A DNA stretch of 64,000 nt from Tabrizicola_A sp964393035 (GCA_964393035.1 CAYMRX010000008.1:1-64000); one strand, 5' to 3'. Positions 1 to 8,004 are shown, counted from the first letter of the stretch. Notes: generated by a model not told the origin, from the sequence alone. Numbers and translations: made by a program.

Positions 1-380
1 GTCGGGTGAGGCGTGCACGGCTGGGCCATCAGACCAGACGGAAACCCCCAAAGGTTCGGGGTGGAGCGGGCAGGTGCCGCGTTTCCAAAGAAACGCTAGC
101 CAACACGGCCCGGACTGACGCGGGGTTGCGCGCATGAACCCGAACAGGCTTAGGGGATTGTCAGTCGAAGGGATGGCGCCGGGGACAGGAGAGATCGGGG
201 GCTCTTGCAGAACATGTCTTCCCTCGCCCTGCTAAGACGGTAAACCCAAAGTCCTTACCCACATTTCGGCGGATCACCTCAGAGCCCCTTTGCTTGCCAT
301 TCGCGCCCCAGCCTGATCGGAGTTGCGAGCCCGCGCCGTGACGGCTATCCCGAGGGCATCATTTTGGACACGAGGCACCC
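1..380. other. Left edge, no supported gene
   Basis: Nothing here can be supported as a gene. Two plus-strand frames are open from the left edge for about 115 to 135 bases before stopping, so the tail of a gene cut by the window edge is possible, but neither peptide resembles a known family. The last part must hold the promoter and leader of the H-NS-like gene that begins at 381. Confidence 0.4.
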
Positions 381-701
381 ATGGCTGAATTCAACATCGA
401 GGCAATGTCACTCAAGGAGCTCAAAAGCCTGCAGAAGGATCTGGCCAAGGCCATTTCCAACTTTGAAGACCGGAAGAAAAGCGATGCCCGCAGCAAGCTC
501 GAGATCATTGCCAAAGAGATGGGCTATTCCCTTGCCGACCTGATTGGCGCCGAGGTAAAACCCAGCCGTGCGCCCGCCGCCGCGAAATACCGCCACCCAG
601 AAAACGCGGCTCTCACTTGGTCAGGCCGGGGGCGCAAACCGCTGTGGTTTGTCGCAGCCCTAGAAGCAGGCAAATCGCCCGAGGACATGGCAGTCAACTG
701 A
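381..701 (+). CDS. H-NS family nucleoid-associated protein (HvrA-like)
   Basis: A 106-residue protein of the alphaproteobacterial H-NS/HvrA type. It binds AT-rich curved DNA and silences horizontally acquired genes; plasmid copies are thought to limit the fitness cost of plasmid carriage. The N-terminal half (about residues 7-50) is charged, helical and rich in Lys/Glu, as expected for the oligomerisation domain. The C-terminal part carries the hallmark DNA-binding block TWSGRGRKPLWF preceded by YRHPEN. The length matches the family. The ATG at 381 follows a weak Shine-Dalgarno (GAGGCACCC). It stands alone and is followed by a strong hairpin near 923-955. Its target genes are not shown by the sequence. 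Confidence 0.85.
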   Translation: MAEFNIEAMSLKELKSLQKDLAKAISNFEDRKKSDARSKLEIIAKEMGYSLADLIGAEVKPSRAPAAAKYRHPENAALTWSGRGRKPLWFVAALEAGKSPEDMAVN

Positions 702-922
702 CCGCCTGTGCGTGACCGAGCAGTAGGACGTTCGCGTTATAGAAATCCACTTTTGTGAGCACGTCGCCTCGGTCATGTTTACAGAGCGTAGTTCTCCCAA
801 AATGAGAAAGCCCCCTGCCCTATCTGCTTCAGTTTCTTGCCACCGCCTTCTTTGGATTTCGGAATGCCGACAAGACGTCGGCGCAATGGGCCTGTCAGGC
901 TCTTGGGGGCAGACAGGCGAAA

Positions 923-955
923 AGCCCGGAGGCGCGTTCGCGCCGTGCCCGGGCC
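923..955 (+). terminator. Nested hairpin, probable terminator
   Basis: An outer stem (GCCCGG at 924-929 with CCGGGC at 949-954) encloses a perfect inner stem (GGCGCG at 931-936 with CGCGCC at 939-944). A short pyrimidine run CTTCTT follows. It lies downstream of the H-NS-like gene and faces a second hairpin at 966-986 that ends the minus-strand small gene. The T-run is short, so efficiency is uncertain. Confidence 0.45.
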
Positions 956-965
956 TTCTTAACGA

Positions 966-986
966 CCGTGGGCTTTACGCCCACGG
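966..986 (-). terminator. Perfect 8-bp hairpin at end of small gene
   Basis: CCGTGGGC at 966-973 and GCCCACGG at 979-986 are perfect inverted repeats with a 5-base loop. The stop codon of the minus-strand 54-residue gene (975-977) lies in the loop/stem. Read on the minus strand the hairpin is followed by TCGTTAAG, a weak terminator context. Confidence 0.4.
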
Positions 987-1139
987 GTCGATCTCAACAA
1001 GCACCTGAACCTCGTCGCCGTCGATTTCATCGGCGGGGACGGCACCATAGGTTCCATCCCCTGCCTGGAAGACGACGATCGAAACCATGAGGGTGGCGGC
1101 AAGGCTGGCGGCGAAGGCGTGTGCATCTTTGCGGGACAT
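975..1139 (-). CDS. Small single-pass membrane protein (54 aa)
   Basis: A short reading frame with convincing translation signals: ATG at 1139 preceded by AGGAG at good spacing, running 54 codons to TAA. The peptide has a basic N-terminus (MSRKDAH), a hydrophobic helix at about residues 9-25, and an acidic C-terminus ending VEIDPWA. That is the layout of a small inner-membrane or exported peptide. I do not recognise a named family. The stop sits in a hairpin that could end the transcript. It is separated by about 390 bases from the next minus-strand gene upstream, so it probably has its own promoter. Confidence 0.55.
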   Translation of the reverse strand: MSRKDAHAFAASLAATLMVSIVVFQAGDGTYGAVPADEIDGDEVQVLVEIDPWA

Positions 1140-1528
1140 CTGTTTTGGCTCCTGCTGGGAGGCGAGGGACCATCCCCCGCGCTGACAGGAACCCGCAGGC
1201 CCAAAGACGGTCTGACATCACCGGGTGCGTTCGGCTTGCCCGAATCCACCCGGCGGCACGGGCTCGCCCCGTAGTCCGACCCCTCGCGGGTTGATCTCGA
1301 AGACCGGCTTTGGGCCAAGGAAGGGACTGGCAAGCGGGGGATGTTACCTTGACACAAGGAGCCGAATTGTCCCGCCGATGCTCACCCCGCCAGCCTTGTA
1401 GACATGCTTTTGGTTGTCCGAGGCCTTACTGGGGATAGAGCCTTTGGTGCCCCGCGCAGATGCGCGGGACAGGTTGGTGCTGGATGAGAGGCCCGTGTGC
1501 GGCGGGGCCCCTTTGTCTATGAGAAGGC
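1140..1528. other. Intergenic stretch without a supported gene
   Basis: I see no convincing coding frame. The overlapping open frames here have Arg/Ser/Pro-rich shadow composition. One clear structure is present: CCCGCGCA at 1451-1458 and TGCGCGGG at 1461-1468 form an 8-bp inverted repeat with a two-base centre, which might be a protein site or RNA hairpin downstream of the minus-strand gene at 1529-2002. Confidence 0.4.
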
Positions 1529-2002
1529 TCAGGCGGCAATACCCGCCTCCCCTGCCCTATCGCCATCCTCGGAACCGACGGTCTCGATCCTCGCATTGCG
1601 ATAGCCCTCCCTCGCGATCCAGAGCTCGGCCGCGGTAATGGATTCCGCCAGATGCAGCAGCTCGGTGTTGCCACCGAAGTCCAGAAGAACACGCACTTGT
1701 CCAGCTTTGGGTTCCTCGGCCACCTCGAAGACCAGCCGACTGTCAGCTGAATGGCTGCGCATGATCGTGACGAGGATCACCCCCTCTGAGGAGAAGTTGC
1801 CCTCATGCAGCGTGAAGGACGCCGGAGCCGTCCAAGTCGGATAAGGCCGCGGCGGTTCCTTCTTCACCAGACGGCCAACACCGTTGGACCTTTCCCACGT
1901 CGCCAGCTTTTTGGTGAAGCGCGCGGGCGGTTTGGGACTGCCATCAGTGTAGCGAATGAGCGCGCCCAACGGCGCTTGGTTGATTATCGTGGTTGCGGAC
2001 AT
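1529..2002 (-). CDS. Conserved-type plasmid hypothetical protein (157 aa)
   Basis: A 157-residue soluble protein with no signal peptide and no motif that I recognise. The coding frame is well formed: ATG at 2002 preceded by GAGGAATC, balanced composition and a stop at 1529-1531. It reads as a small alpha/beta domain with a basic, Pro-rich middle (about residues 22-60) and a C-terminal region rich in Glu/Ala. It lies directly downstream of the large ParB-domain gene in the same orientation, about 100 bases away with a hairpin between, so the two may be partly co-expressed. The plasmid-maintenance context suggests an accessory role, but function is unknown. Confidence 0.6.
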   Translation of the reverse strand: MSATTIINQAPLGALIRYTDGSPKPPARFTKKLATWERSNGVGRLVKKEPPRPYPTWTAPASFTLHEGNFSSEGVILVTIMRSHSADSRLVFEVAEEPKAGQVRVLLDFGGNTELLHLAESITAAELWIAREGYRNARIETVGSEDGDRAGEAGIAA

Positions 2003-2068
2003 GATTCCTCATCCTGAATGCGAGCATTCACACTCATCATATTGATATTGTTGAGATTTGTGGTGAAT

Positions 2069-2090
2069 GAGGGCGAGTTTCCCCGCCCTC
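2069..2090 (-). terminator. Hairpin after the ParB-domain gene
   Basis: GAGGGCG at 2069-2075 and CGCCCTC at 2084-2090 form a 7-bp stem with an 8-base loop, 11 bases beyond the stop of the ParB-domain gene on the minus strand. No clear U-run follows, so it may be an attenuator or 3'-end stabiliser rather than a strong terminator. Confidence 0.35.
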
Positions 2091-2101
2091 GGGGGCTCAG
2101 A

Positions 2102-4294
2102 TCACTCCGCAGCCATCATTGCCGTACTTTCCACGGGCAAATCGGCCATCAGGAAGGCGGGCAAGTCGATTTCCTCGATGTTGTGCTGATCGCCCAAGAC
2201 TTCTTCGCTCAAAGCCCCCTGCCCTTCTACAGCACCATCGCCGTCCAGAGCGGCAAGATCACTGCGGCGAAGAGCCTCCGGCAACCAACCGCTGCCCTTG
2301 AGTAAGCGTTCAGCTTCCGTCGCCATCTCACCCTTCTTCAGATGGTCGAGCAACTGCGCGGTGCCCTCCCCCTTCGCCTCACGCACGGCTTCAAGGATAC
2401 GCGCCTTGGGAACCCGGTTCAGGTAGTTGTCCGCCGTCGGCTCCCAACCAGCCGCGACCATGTCGAGATCGACGGCTTGGGCCACGATCGCCGCCTGCGC
2501 CATGCGCCGGGTCAACCCGCTGGCCGAGATGCCCGCGCCGTAAAGGTTCACCTTCTCATGCAGCGCGTTGATCCCGAAGCTCAGGCAATGCGCCAGCAGA
2601 GCCAGACGGCTGGCCTGATCGAGGGCCGAAAGATAGTCCCAAAGCACGGCATCGTCGCCAAGCGGCAGATCGGCCTCCCAGGCAGCATGACGATCGTCCA
2701 CGGCCGCGGCCACCGGACTGTCCTTCAGATCAGGCGCCTGAGCCGACATGTAGACGGGGCGCACAGATGCCTCCAAGCAACTGCCCGAAGCCCCGGAACT
2801 GCGGAAGGTGTCATTGACGAGCTTCAAGAGCAGCAGCGTCAAGGCCACATCGGGCGAACTCCCAATCGCCTCGCGCAACGCGAGGGTGCGATGCGCAGTC
2901 AACTCCATGACCAGACGCTCGGGCAAGGGCTTCAAAGCGCCATCATCCTCATCGTCTGCAAGACCGGCACTGAACGGCTGGCCCTCGGAAGTGATGACGG
3001 TGGCCGCAGACGTGCCAGCGGGAAGCTGATAGGTGGAAACCCTGCCATCAGCCCCCTGCCCTTCCGCACCCAGTTCATCGCCAAAGTTGGCCACGGTCTC
3101 TTCGCGAGGCTCATCCTCCGGCCGGATATAGCCGCGATAGACAGCAAGGTTGCCATCCCGATCCAGCGTTACGAAGACGCCGGCGCGACTGACCTCTGCC
3201 GTATCAAAGACCAGCGGGCGCTGCTCAAAGGCTTCCATCGCAGCTTCCAGCTCGCCGAGCCGGGTGTCGATCTCTTCGGGGTATTCGTCTTGGCCAGAGT
3301 ATTCCTCTTCCAGTGCGCGATACTCCGCGAGGAGCTTGGCGTGGTCTGCAGCTTCATCAGCGCTGAGCGGCGATGGATCGCCGACCAGACGCCGCAGACC
3401 GTGGCTGTAGCCGTAAGGCAGGTCAGTTGACACCTCGATCCACTTCCAACCCTCAGCGGCGATTGCCTGCGCCTCGACTTGCAGCTTGTCCGCGACCAAA
3501 CGGTCGAGCAGGGCAGGGTCCTCCAACCAGCCGCCATCATCGCCTTGGAAGAGATCGCGCAGGACAACTCCACCCGCTGCCTCATAGGCATCAACACCGA
3601 CAAACACCGCGCGCCGATCGGAGGCCCGCACAGAGGTTTCCGTCAACATGCGCCGGATCGAGTAGGGCTCCTTGTTCCAGGAGTTCTTCACCGCATCCCA
3701 GACTTGCACCTGACGCGCGTGATCCGGGTTCACCGTGAAGGCCATCAGCTGTTCCAGCGTCATGCCATCCTCGGCATAGACCTCGAGTAGGGCAGGGGCC
3801 ACGGATGCGAGCTTCAACCGCTGCTTCACGATCTGCGGCGTCACGAAGAAGGCCGCAGCGATTGCCTCCTCGCCCTGACCCTTCTCCCGCAAAGCAACAA
3901 AGGCGCGGAACTGATCGAGCGGATGCAAGGCAACGCGCTGCATGTTCTCAGCCAAGGAGTCGTCCTCGGCCAGAATATCTGATGTCACATCACGCAACAC
4001 ACAAGGCACAGGCGCGGTCTTTGCCAAACGCTTCTGCTTCACCAGCAACGAGAGCGCCTGAAAGCGTCGACCGCCAGCCGGGATCTCGAACTTGCCGGTC
4101 TCGACGCCATCGGCATCCAACACAGGCCGCACGCTCAGGCCTTGCAATAGACCACGGCGGGCGATGTCCTCGGCCAACTCGTCAACCGACACACCGGCCT
4201 TGATGCGCCGGACGTTGGACTGGCTCAGCACCAGCTTGTCAAAGGGGATGTCCCTTGAGGACGACAGGGTGATCTTCTGGGCAGCTTGGGCCAT
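2102..4294 (-). CDS. Large ParB/Spo0J-domain plasmid protein (730 aa)
   Basis: A 730-residue protein whose N-terminus is a ParB/Srx-fold domain. After an N-terminal Ser-rich leader come the LSQSNVRR strand, AEDIARRGLLQGLSVRP (about residues 37-53), the GGRRFQAL box and a SLAENMQR motif. A KorB-type helix-turn-helix then spans about residues 130-190. The remaining 500 residues are acidic and unlike classic ParB (about 300 aa). Such long ParB-domain proteins are common on alphaproteobacterial plasmids, but their role is not settled. I place the start at 4294, where GGAG lies 8 bases upstream, instead of the upstream ATG at 4510 that would run over the parS-like palindromes. It is a second ParB-type protein beside RepB. 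Confidence 0.75.
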   Translation of the reverse strand: MAQAAQKITLSSSRDIPFDKLVLSQSNVRRIKAGVSVDELAEDIARRGLLQGLSVRPVLDADGVETGKFEIPAGGRRFQALSLLVKQKRLAKTAPVPCVLRDVTSDILAEDDSLAENMQRVALHPLDQFRAFVALREKGQGEEAIAAAFFVTPQIVKQRLKLASVAPALLEVYAEDGMTLEQLMAFTVNPDHARQVQVWDAVKNSWNKEPYSIRRMLTETSVRASDRRAVFVGVDAYEAAGGVVLRDLFQGDDGGWLEDPALLDRLVADKLQVEAQAIAAEGWKWIEVSTDLPYGYSHGLRRLVGDPSPLSADEAADHAKLLAEYRALEEEYSGQDEYPEEIDTRLGELEAAMEAFEQRPLVFDTAEVSRAGVFVTLDRDGNLAVYRGYIRPEDEPREETVANFGDELGAEGQGADGRVSTYQLPAGTSAATVITSEGQPFSAGLADDEDDGALKPLPERLVMELTAHRTLALREAIGSSPDVALTLLLLKLVNDTFRSSGASGSCLEASVRPVYMSAQAPDLKDSPVAAAVDDRHAAWEADLPLGDDAVLWDYLSALDQASRLALLAHCLSFGINALHEKVNLYGAGISASGLTRRMAQAAIVAQAVDLDMVAAGWEPTADNYLNRVPKARILEAVREAKGEGTAQLLDHLKKGEMATEAERLLKGSGWLPEALRRSDLAALDGDGAVEGQGALSEEVLGDQHNIEEIDLPAFLMADLPVESTAMMAAE

Positions 4295-4425
4295 CAGGTC
4301 TTCTCCACGACGGGCGCCGGGAGCCACTCTCCCGATCTCACTGCCCGCCACCCTCAAACAAGCAATCCTTTCACTCTCAACCGTGGAACCGTTGTCGAGT
4401 AACGATCTGACGCCGCTCGGTGAAG

Positions 4426-4441
4426 ATTGTCCGCGGACAAT
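4426..4441. promoter_or_regulatory. parS-like palindrome 1
   Basis: ATTGTCCGCGGACAAT is a perfect 16-bp palindrome. It differs only in its end bases from the second palindrome 61 bp away and fits the repABC parS pattern apart from the outer A/T. It lies between repC and the ParB-domain gene, a usual place for repABC partition sites. Confidence 0.7.
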
Positions 4442-4486
4442 TCTGTTTTCTGAAGCAGAGACTTCAGTTCTTGGCCCCTGCTGGCC

Positions 4487-4502
4487 GTTGTCCGCGGACA
4501 AC
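4487..4502. promoter_or_regulatory. parS-like palindrome 2 (repABC centromere)
   Basis: GTTGTCCGCGGACAAC is a perfect 16-bp palindrome that fits the consensus GTTNNNNGCNNNNAAC known for RepB-binding parS sites of repABC plasmids. It abuts the repC stop codon at 4504. RepB is expected to load here and recruit RepA for segregation. Confidence 0.8.
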
Positions 4503-4503
4503 T

Positions 4504-5595
4504 TTAACATCTTTGCAGCCTATTCTGCTTCACAAGGGTATTGATCATTGCCCAAGGATCGAAAGCTGCGCTTCGTTTTCCGGTGGTAATGGCGCGAAAG
4601 TAGGCTCCAATCTGTCGAATTTTTCCTTGCATCTGAAGCAGGCCCCAAACGGTAACGGCCGTTCTAAGTTCTCCAAGCCTATCTTCTGCTGCGCGGTAAG
4701 TCGTACTGTCGATGCCCATCATTGGAGCAAGAGTACGGGCGTGACCGATTACGTCAGATAAGCTCTCTGCAGGGCGTTGGAGGTAGCTTGCTGCCTCTTT
4801 GCATGCACCAACTAGGCTTCCAATTGACATCTGGTGATGCCGTTGATGGGAGTCTTCGGTCTTCTCAGCGACATCAGAATCTATAAGTTCTTTTTTTGAG
4901 TTATGATGGTGCCGGACATTTTGTCCGTCAGTTGCGGACATTTCGGCCTCAATCGACATCTCTGCACTGCAATCCATACCTTGGTTTTCCTCAACGGAGA
5001 CAAGGTCATCCAGGATGCTGTAGAGTTCTTCAGCCGTTAGCTTGCGCCTCAAGGCGCGAAGTGCGTTTTCCGCATCGATGCTTAACCCATCTAAGTCCAC
5101 TGTTCGGGCGATCGCGCACCGCACTTTTGTCCGTAGGAAGGAAATGTGACTGGCTTGTTTGGCGCAGTCTTCCGCCACCGCACAAATCTGGTCATAGCTT
5201 TTGAATAGCGGAGAAAGGTCAAAACCGAAGCGAAGGACACTGCCAGTGGACATGTCGCTCTTGGAGAAGCGTTTGCGGTTAGGGCTATCGGATCGAACGA
5301 GCAAGCCAGCCTCTGCTAGTTGAGCGACGTGTCGACGGATCGTTCGGTCGGAAATACCGTTGCGCTTGAAAGCAATCGTTGCGTTTGACGCAAAGACGAA
5401 GTTGTGGCTTCGCTTTGGGGGCAAGCAGGACAGCAATGCATCCAGAGTTGCAACGATCGGAGCCTTGAGCCCGAGGGCTGTGCTGGCCTTGCGGACAACT
5501 TCGATGAGGCTGAACCGATCGGGCTGACTATGAGTCGTAGGCAAAGCTTCTGCGGACCGCGACCCTAAAGGTGCAGTAATATGTTGAAAGCGCAT
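4504..5595 (-). CDS. Replication initiator RepC of repABC plasmid
   Basis: A 363-residue initiator that acts at an origin lying within its own gene in studied repABC plasmids. The N-terminal winged-helix half is recognisable: DRFSLIEVVRKA, LDALLSCLP, then ATIAFKRNGISDRTIRRHV (about residues 69-87), AGLLVRSDSPNRKRF and a FGFDLSPL segment. A hinge with VRHHHNSKKE follows, then a C-terminal domain with the LAPMMGI region. It is slightly shorter than rhizobial RepC (about 400 aa). The ATG at 5595 lies 235 bases after repB. An AT-rich patch within the gene (about 4860-4920) is a candidate oriV. The parS-like palindromes follow directly. Confidence 0.9.
   Translation of the reverse strand: MRFQHITAPLGSRSAEALPTTHSQPDRFSLIEVVRKASTALGLKAPIVATLDALLSCLPPKRSHNFVFASNATIAFKRNGISDRTIRRHVAQLAEAGLLVRSDSPNRKRFSKSDMSTGSVLRFGFDLSPLFKSYDQICAVAEDCAKQASHISFLRTKVRCAIARTVDLDGLSIDAENALRALRRKLTAEELYSILDDLVSVEENQGMDCSAEMSIEAEMSATDGQNVRHHHNSKKELIDSDVAEKTEDSHQRHHQMSIGSLVGACKEAASYLQRPAESLSDVIGHARTLAPMMGIDSTTYRAAEDRLGELRTAVTVWGLLQMQGKIRQIGAYFRAITTGKRSAAFDPWAMINTLVKQNRLQRC
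4855..4930. other. Candidate oriV: AT-rich patch inside repC
   Basis: repABC origins characterised so far lie within repC in an AT-rich tract. This stretch, including a run of seven T and flanking A/T-rich sequence, is the most AT-rich part of repC here. No iterons were seen. Assignment rests on analogy. Confidence 0.35.
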
Positions 5596-5724
5596 GTTTT
5601 TTCACGGCAAGCCTAGGCAAAAGCTGCCACAGCAAGGCACCGATTAGTTCGCCTATTTAGGCAAAACTTATAGAATCAACCGAATCGGTTGTTCTTGACT
5701 GACAGGGAGAAGCTGGTAAATCTG

Positions 5725-5785
5725 GTGATGCTAGGCAACAGATTGGGCTCTCCGAGGGTGACCTTGGGGGGCTCTTTCTTTTTAC
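5725..5785 (+). ncRNA. Probable counter-transcribed RNA (incA-type) between repB and repC
   Basis: repABC plasmids encode a 50-60 nt antisense RNA in the repB-repC gap, opposite to the operon, which represses repC and sets incompatibility. In this gap on the plus strand there is TTGACT at 5695-5700, a possible TAAATC -10 at 5717-5722, then a short hairpin (5752-5767, six paired bases with a GTGA loop) and a T-rich tail around 5774-5781. Position, orientation and size fit; the exact ends are estimates. Confidence 0.45.
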
Positions 5786-5830
5786 TTTGGTTGCGAGTGC
5801 TCCCTTTGTTGTTGATCTGCTCGGTTCATC

Positions 5831-6802
5831 TCAATCGGCTTCAGTTGCCGACCGCCAGGCTTCGTAGAGGCGCAAGACCTCTGTTTCAGCATGTTCTCTC
5901 ATCCACTTTGTGAACTCTGGTTGGTCAGAGCCTGCAAAGCGGATCGTCAATGATCGCGGAGTGTCTTTAATCTCGGCGACCTTGGATCCCTCGTAGATGA
6001 CCGGTAGGGCAGGGGGCGTACCAGCTTGTGAGGCGCCCGATTGTCCTGCTTTCAATGCCGCATCAGATAGAAATGCGAACCGTTCATCTGACGTAAGCGT
6101 ACGAGAGGCTTCATCCAGGGAAGCTACGAGAGCGTCGAGGTCGATCCCTTTGTCCCGAACGAGGTCAGCCAGCTCTTCCCAGCGACGGCGTCCGATTCCA
6201 TGTGCAGCGCCAATGAACTGAACCACGCCAAGTGGCAGCGACCGCGCTACTTTGGTCATTCGAGATAGCATGGGCCTGTCGATCGCCAAGGCATCCAACA
6301 CGACGGACTGGTCATATCCACCATCGGTCAAATCAGTGACAAAGATTGCCTTTTCGATGAAACTCGGATCGAGGCGCAAGCTGTTCTCTTGACCCTGCGC
6401 CAAGATCGCCTGTTCGTCGGTGAGCGTTCGAATCAAGGCTTTGGCTGGGATGCCCGCCAACTTCAGAGCACGAAGCCGCCGTCTGCCATAGACGATGCGA
6501 TAGCGTCCCGGGTTTTCAAGGAGCGGGCGCACCATGATAGGCACTTGCTGTCCATGAGCCCGAATGCTCTGCACAAGATCGGCAACATCGGCATCAGTGA
6601 TGGCCAAGCGATCTTTCGGGCCGCCGTCGTCAATCAATGCTGGATCAATTTCTCGGACAGCGTTCGAAGACAGGTCGCGAAGCGTCGACTTGACGCCAGA
6701 CATTGCCCCGGTGTTGGGGAACCGGGGTTTGCTGTCCGGTTGGCTAGCCTCCGAACCGGAATCGGGAGGTGGTGGTGGCTGAAATATGTTGCGGCGAGCC
6801 AT
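5831..6802 (-). CDS. Plasmid partitioning protein RepB (ParB family)
   Basis: A 323-residue ParB-type centromere-binding protein of the repABC operon. The N-terminal arm, which contacts RepA, starts MARRNIFQ and is Pro/Ser-rich. The ParB domain follows with DVADLVQSIRAHGQQVPIMV (about residues 92-111), the arginine box GRRRLRALK and GQENSLR. A helix-turn-helix region spans about 150-200, and the C-terminus is helical. The start overlaps the RepA stop (TAATG), indicating translational coupling. The expected binding sites are the palindromes at 4426 and 4487. Length and order are typical. Confidence 0.92.
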   Translation of the reverse strand: MARRNIFQPPPPPDSGSEASQPDSKPRFPNTGAMSGVKSTLRDLSSNAVREIDPALIDDGGPKDRLAITDADVADLVQSIRAHGQQVPIMVRPLLENPGRYRIVYGRRRLRALKLAGIPAKALIRTLTDEQAILAQGQENSLRLDPSFIEKAIFVTDLTDGGYDQSVVLDALAIDRPMLSRMTKVARSLPLGVVQFIGAAHGIGRRRWEELADLVRDKGIDLDALVASLDEASRTLTSDERFAFLSDAALKAGQSGASQAGTPPALPVIYEGSKVAEIKDTPRSLTIRFAGSDQPEFTKWMREHAETEVLRLYEAWRSATEAD

Positions 6803-8004
6803 TAGTCAGTTCTCCGTCCCCAGGCTTCCTGGATGACCTTTTCAAACTCATCCGCGACGCCATTCACACTTTCGAGGATGCGATCCAGCGTCTTGCGGAT
6901 GACTTGAGTAGGGTCGAGTTCATAGATTGTCTGTTGGGTCATGCCGGCATCGGAAATCGCGGTGGATTTCAGCATCGGGGTGTTCAAGACTTGATCCAGT
7001 AGGATCGATCGCAGAAAGCCCGCCATCTGGGATTGCGGAACGTCTGTCGGTTCATAGCGTGCGATTAAGAATTTGAGGAATTTCCAATCGGTCGGACCCG
7101 TCGACTCTTCTAGAACCCGAACAGTTTCTCCAGCCATTTCAAGGAATTGTGCCATTGACGCAACGTCCAACATGCTTGGAACGACAGTTATAAGAAGTCC
7201 AGTCGAAGCCAGCAGTGCAGTCATGGTGGTGAAGCCAAGTTGCGGTGGGCAATCGATCAAGACGAGGTCGTAATCCTTCTCAACTTCATCCAATGCTATG
7301 GCGAGCCGCTGAGTAAAAGGCGGATCAACCCGATGCTGCAGAGCATAAGCAGTTTCGGTTTCATACTCAGACAAGATTAGACCAGCCGGGGCGAGGTCGA
7401 GATTGTGAAAGTAAGTTTTCCGAATGACTTGGCTGAGTGGGACGGGATCTTCATAGCGCAAAGCATCGTAGATCGTCCCAGTTTCTGAAAACTCGATCTC
7501 CGGGCGGTAGCCAAACATCGTGGTCAGGCTCGCCTGTGGGTCCATATCCAACGCCAAAACCCGGTAGCCACGCAGTGCATAGCGCTGAGCCAGATGGATG
7601 GCCGAAGTTGTCTTGCTGGAACCGCCCTTGAAGTTCACGACAGAAATGACCTGTAGTCCGTCGCCGTCACGGCGCCCGGGAAGGTAGGCATCGCCATTGC
7701 GACCTGTGCGCGCCATAACCTTGCGGATGGTGTCGATTTCTTCTGCAGTGTAAAGGCGCCGGCCGCGCGCGTCAGTCTCGACTTCAGGGAAGTCGCCTTC
7801 CTGGTGTCGCGTTCGAAGGTTAGACATGCTGATGCCCGTCAGCTCGGAGACTTCGGCGGGATGGAACTTGCGCAGAGTTTTTCGGCTTTCAGGTTGAAAG
7901 CTGTTGCGCATATGGGTGTTCAGAGCTTCAGACAGGCGTGCTGCGTTCGCACTGATTGTGCTAGCAATTGAGCCTGGCGAAGGTTGATATGTGCTCGTGT
8001 TCAT
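6802..8004 (-). CDS. Plasmid partitioning protein RepA (ParA family ATPase)
   Basis: A 400-residue ParA-type Walker ATPase, first gene of the repABC operon. Residues about 45-100 form a MerR-like DNA-binding domain (KFHPAEVSELTGIS, RLYTAEEID), which lets RepA autorepress the operon. The deviant Walker A NFKGGSSKTT is near residues 122-131, Walker A' ALDMDPQ near 150, and Walker B LVLIDCPPQLG further on. RepA-ATP moves RepB-parS complexes over the nucleoid. The ATG at 8004 has GAGGACAG upstream. Two 12-base direct repeats at 8071 and 8105 are candidate operator sites. Length is the family norm. Confidence 0.93.
   Translation of the reverse strand: MNTSTYQPSPGSIASTISANAARLSEALNTHMRNSFQPESRKTLRKFHPAEVSELTGISMSNLRTRHQEGDFPEVETDARGRRLYTAEEIDTIRKVMARTGRNGDAYLPGRRDGDGLQVISVVNFKGGSSKTTSAIHLAQRYALRGYRVLALDMDPQASLTTMFGYRPEIEFSETGTIYDALRYEDPVPLSQVIRKTYFHNLDLAPAGLILSEYETETAYALQHRVDPPFTQRLAIALDEVEKDYDLVLIDCPPQLGFTTMTALLASTGLLITVVPSMLDVASMAQFLEMAGETVRVLEESTGPTDWKFLKFLIARYEPTDVPQSQMAGFLRSILLDQVLNTPMLKSTAISDAGMTQQTIYELDPTQVIRKTLDRILESVNGVADEFEKVIQEAWGRRTD

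Noticed and set aside
1451..1468. Palindrome CCCGCGCAGATGCGCGGG as a possible parS or oriT element
   Set aside because: It does not fit the repABC parS consensus, and no relaxase gene or nic-like sequence was seen near it.
2342..3430. Long plus-strand open frame (362 codons) across the ParB-domain gene
   Set aside because: Antisense to a clear ParB-domain protein; its translation is Arg/Gly/His-rich without family features, as expected for a shadow frame in GC-rich DNA.
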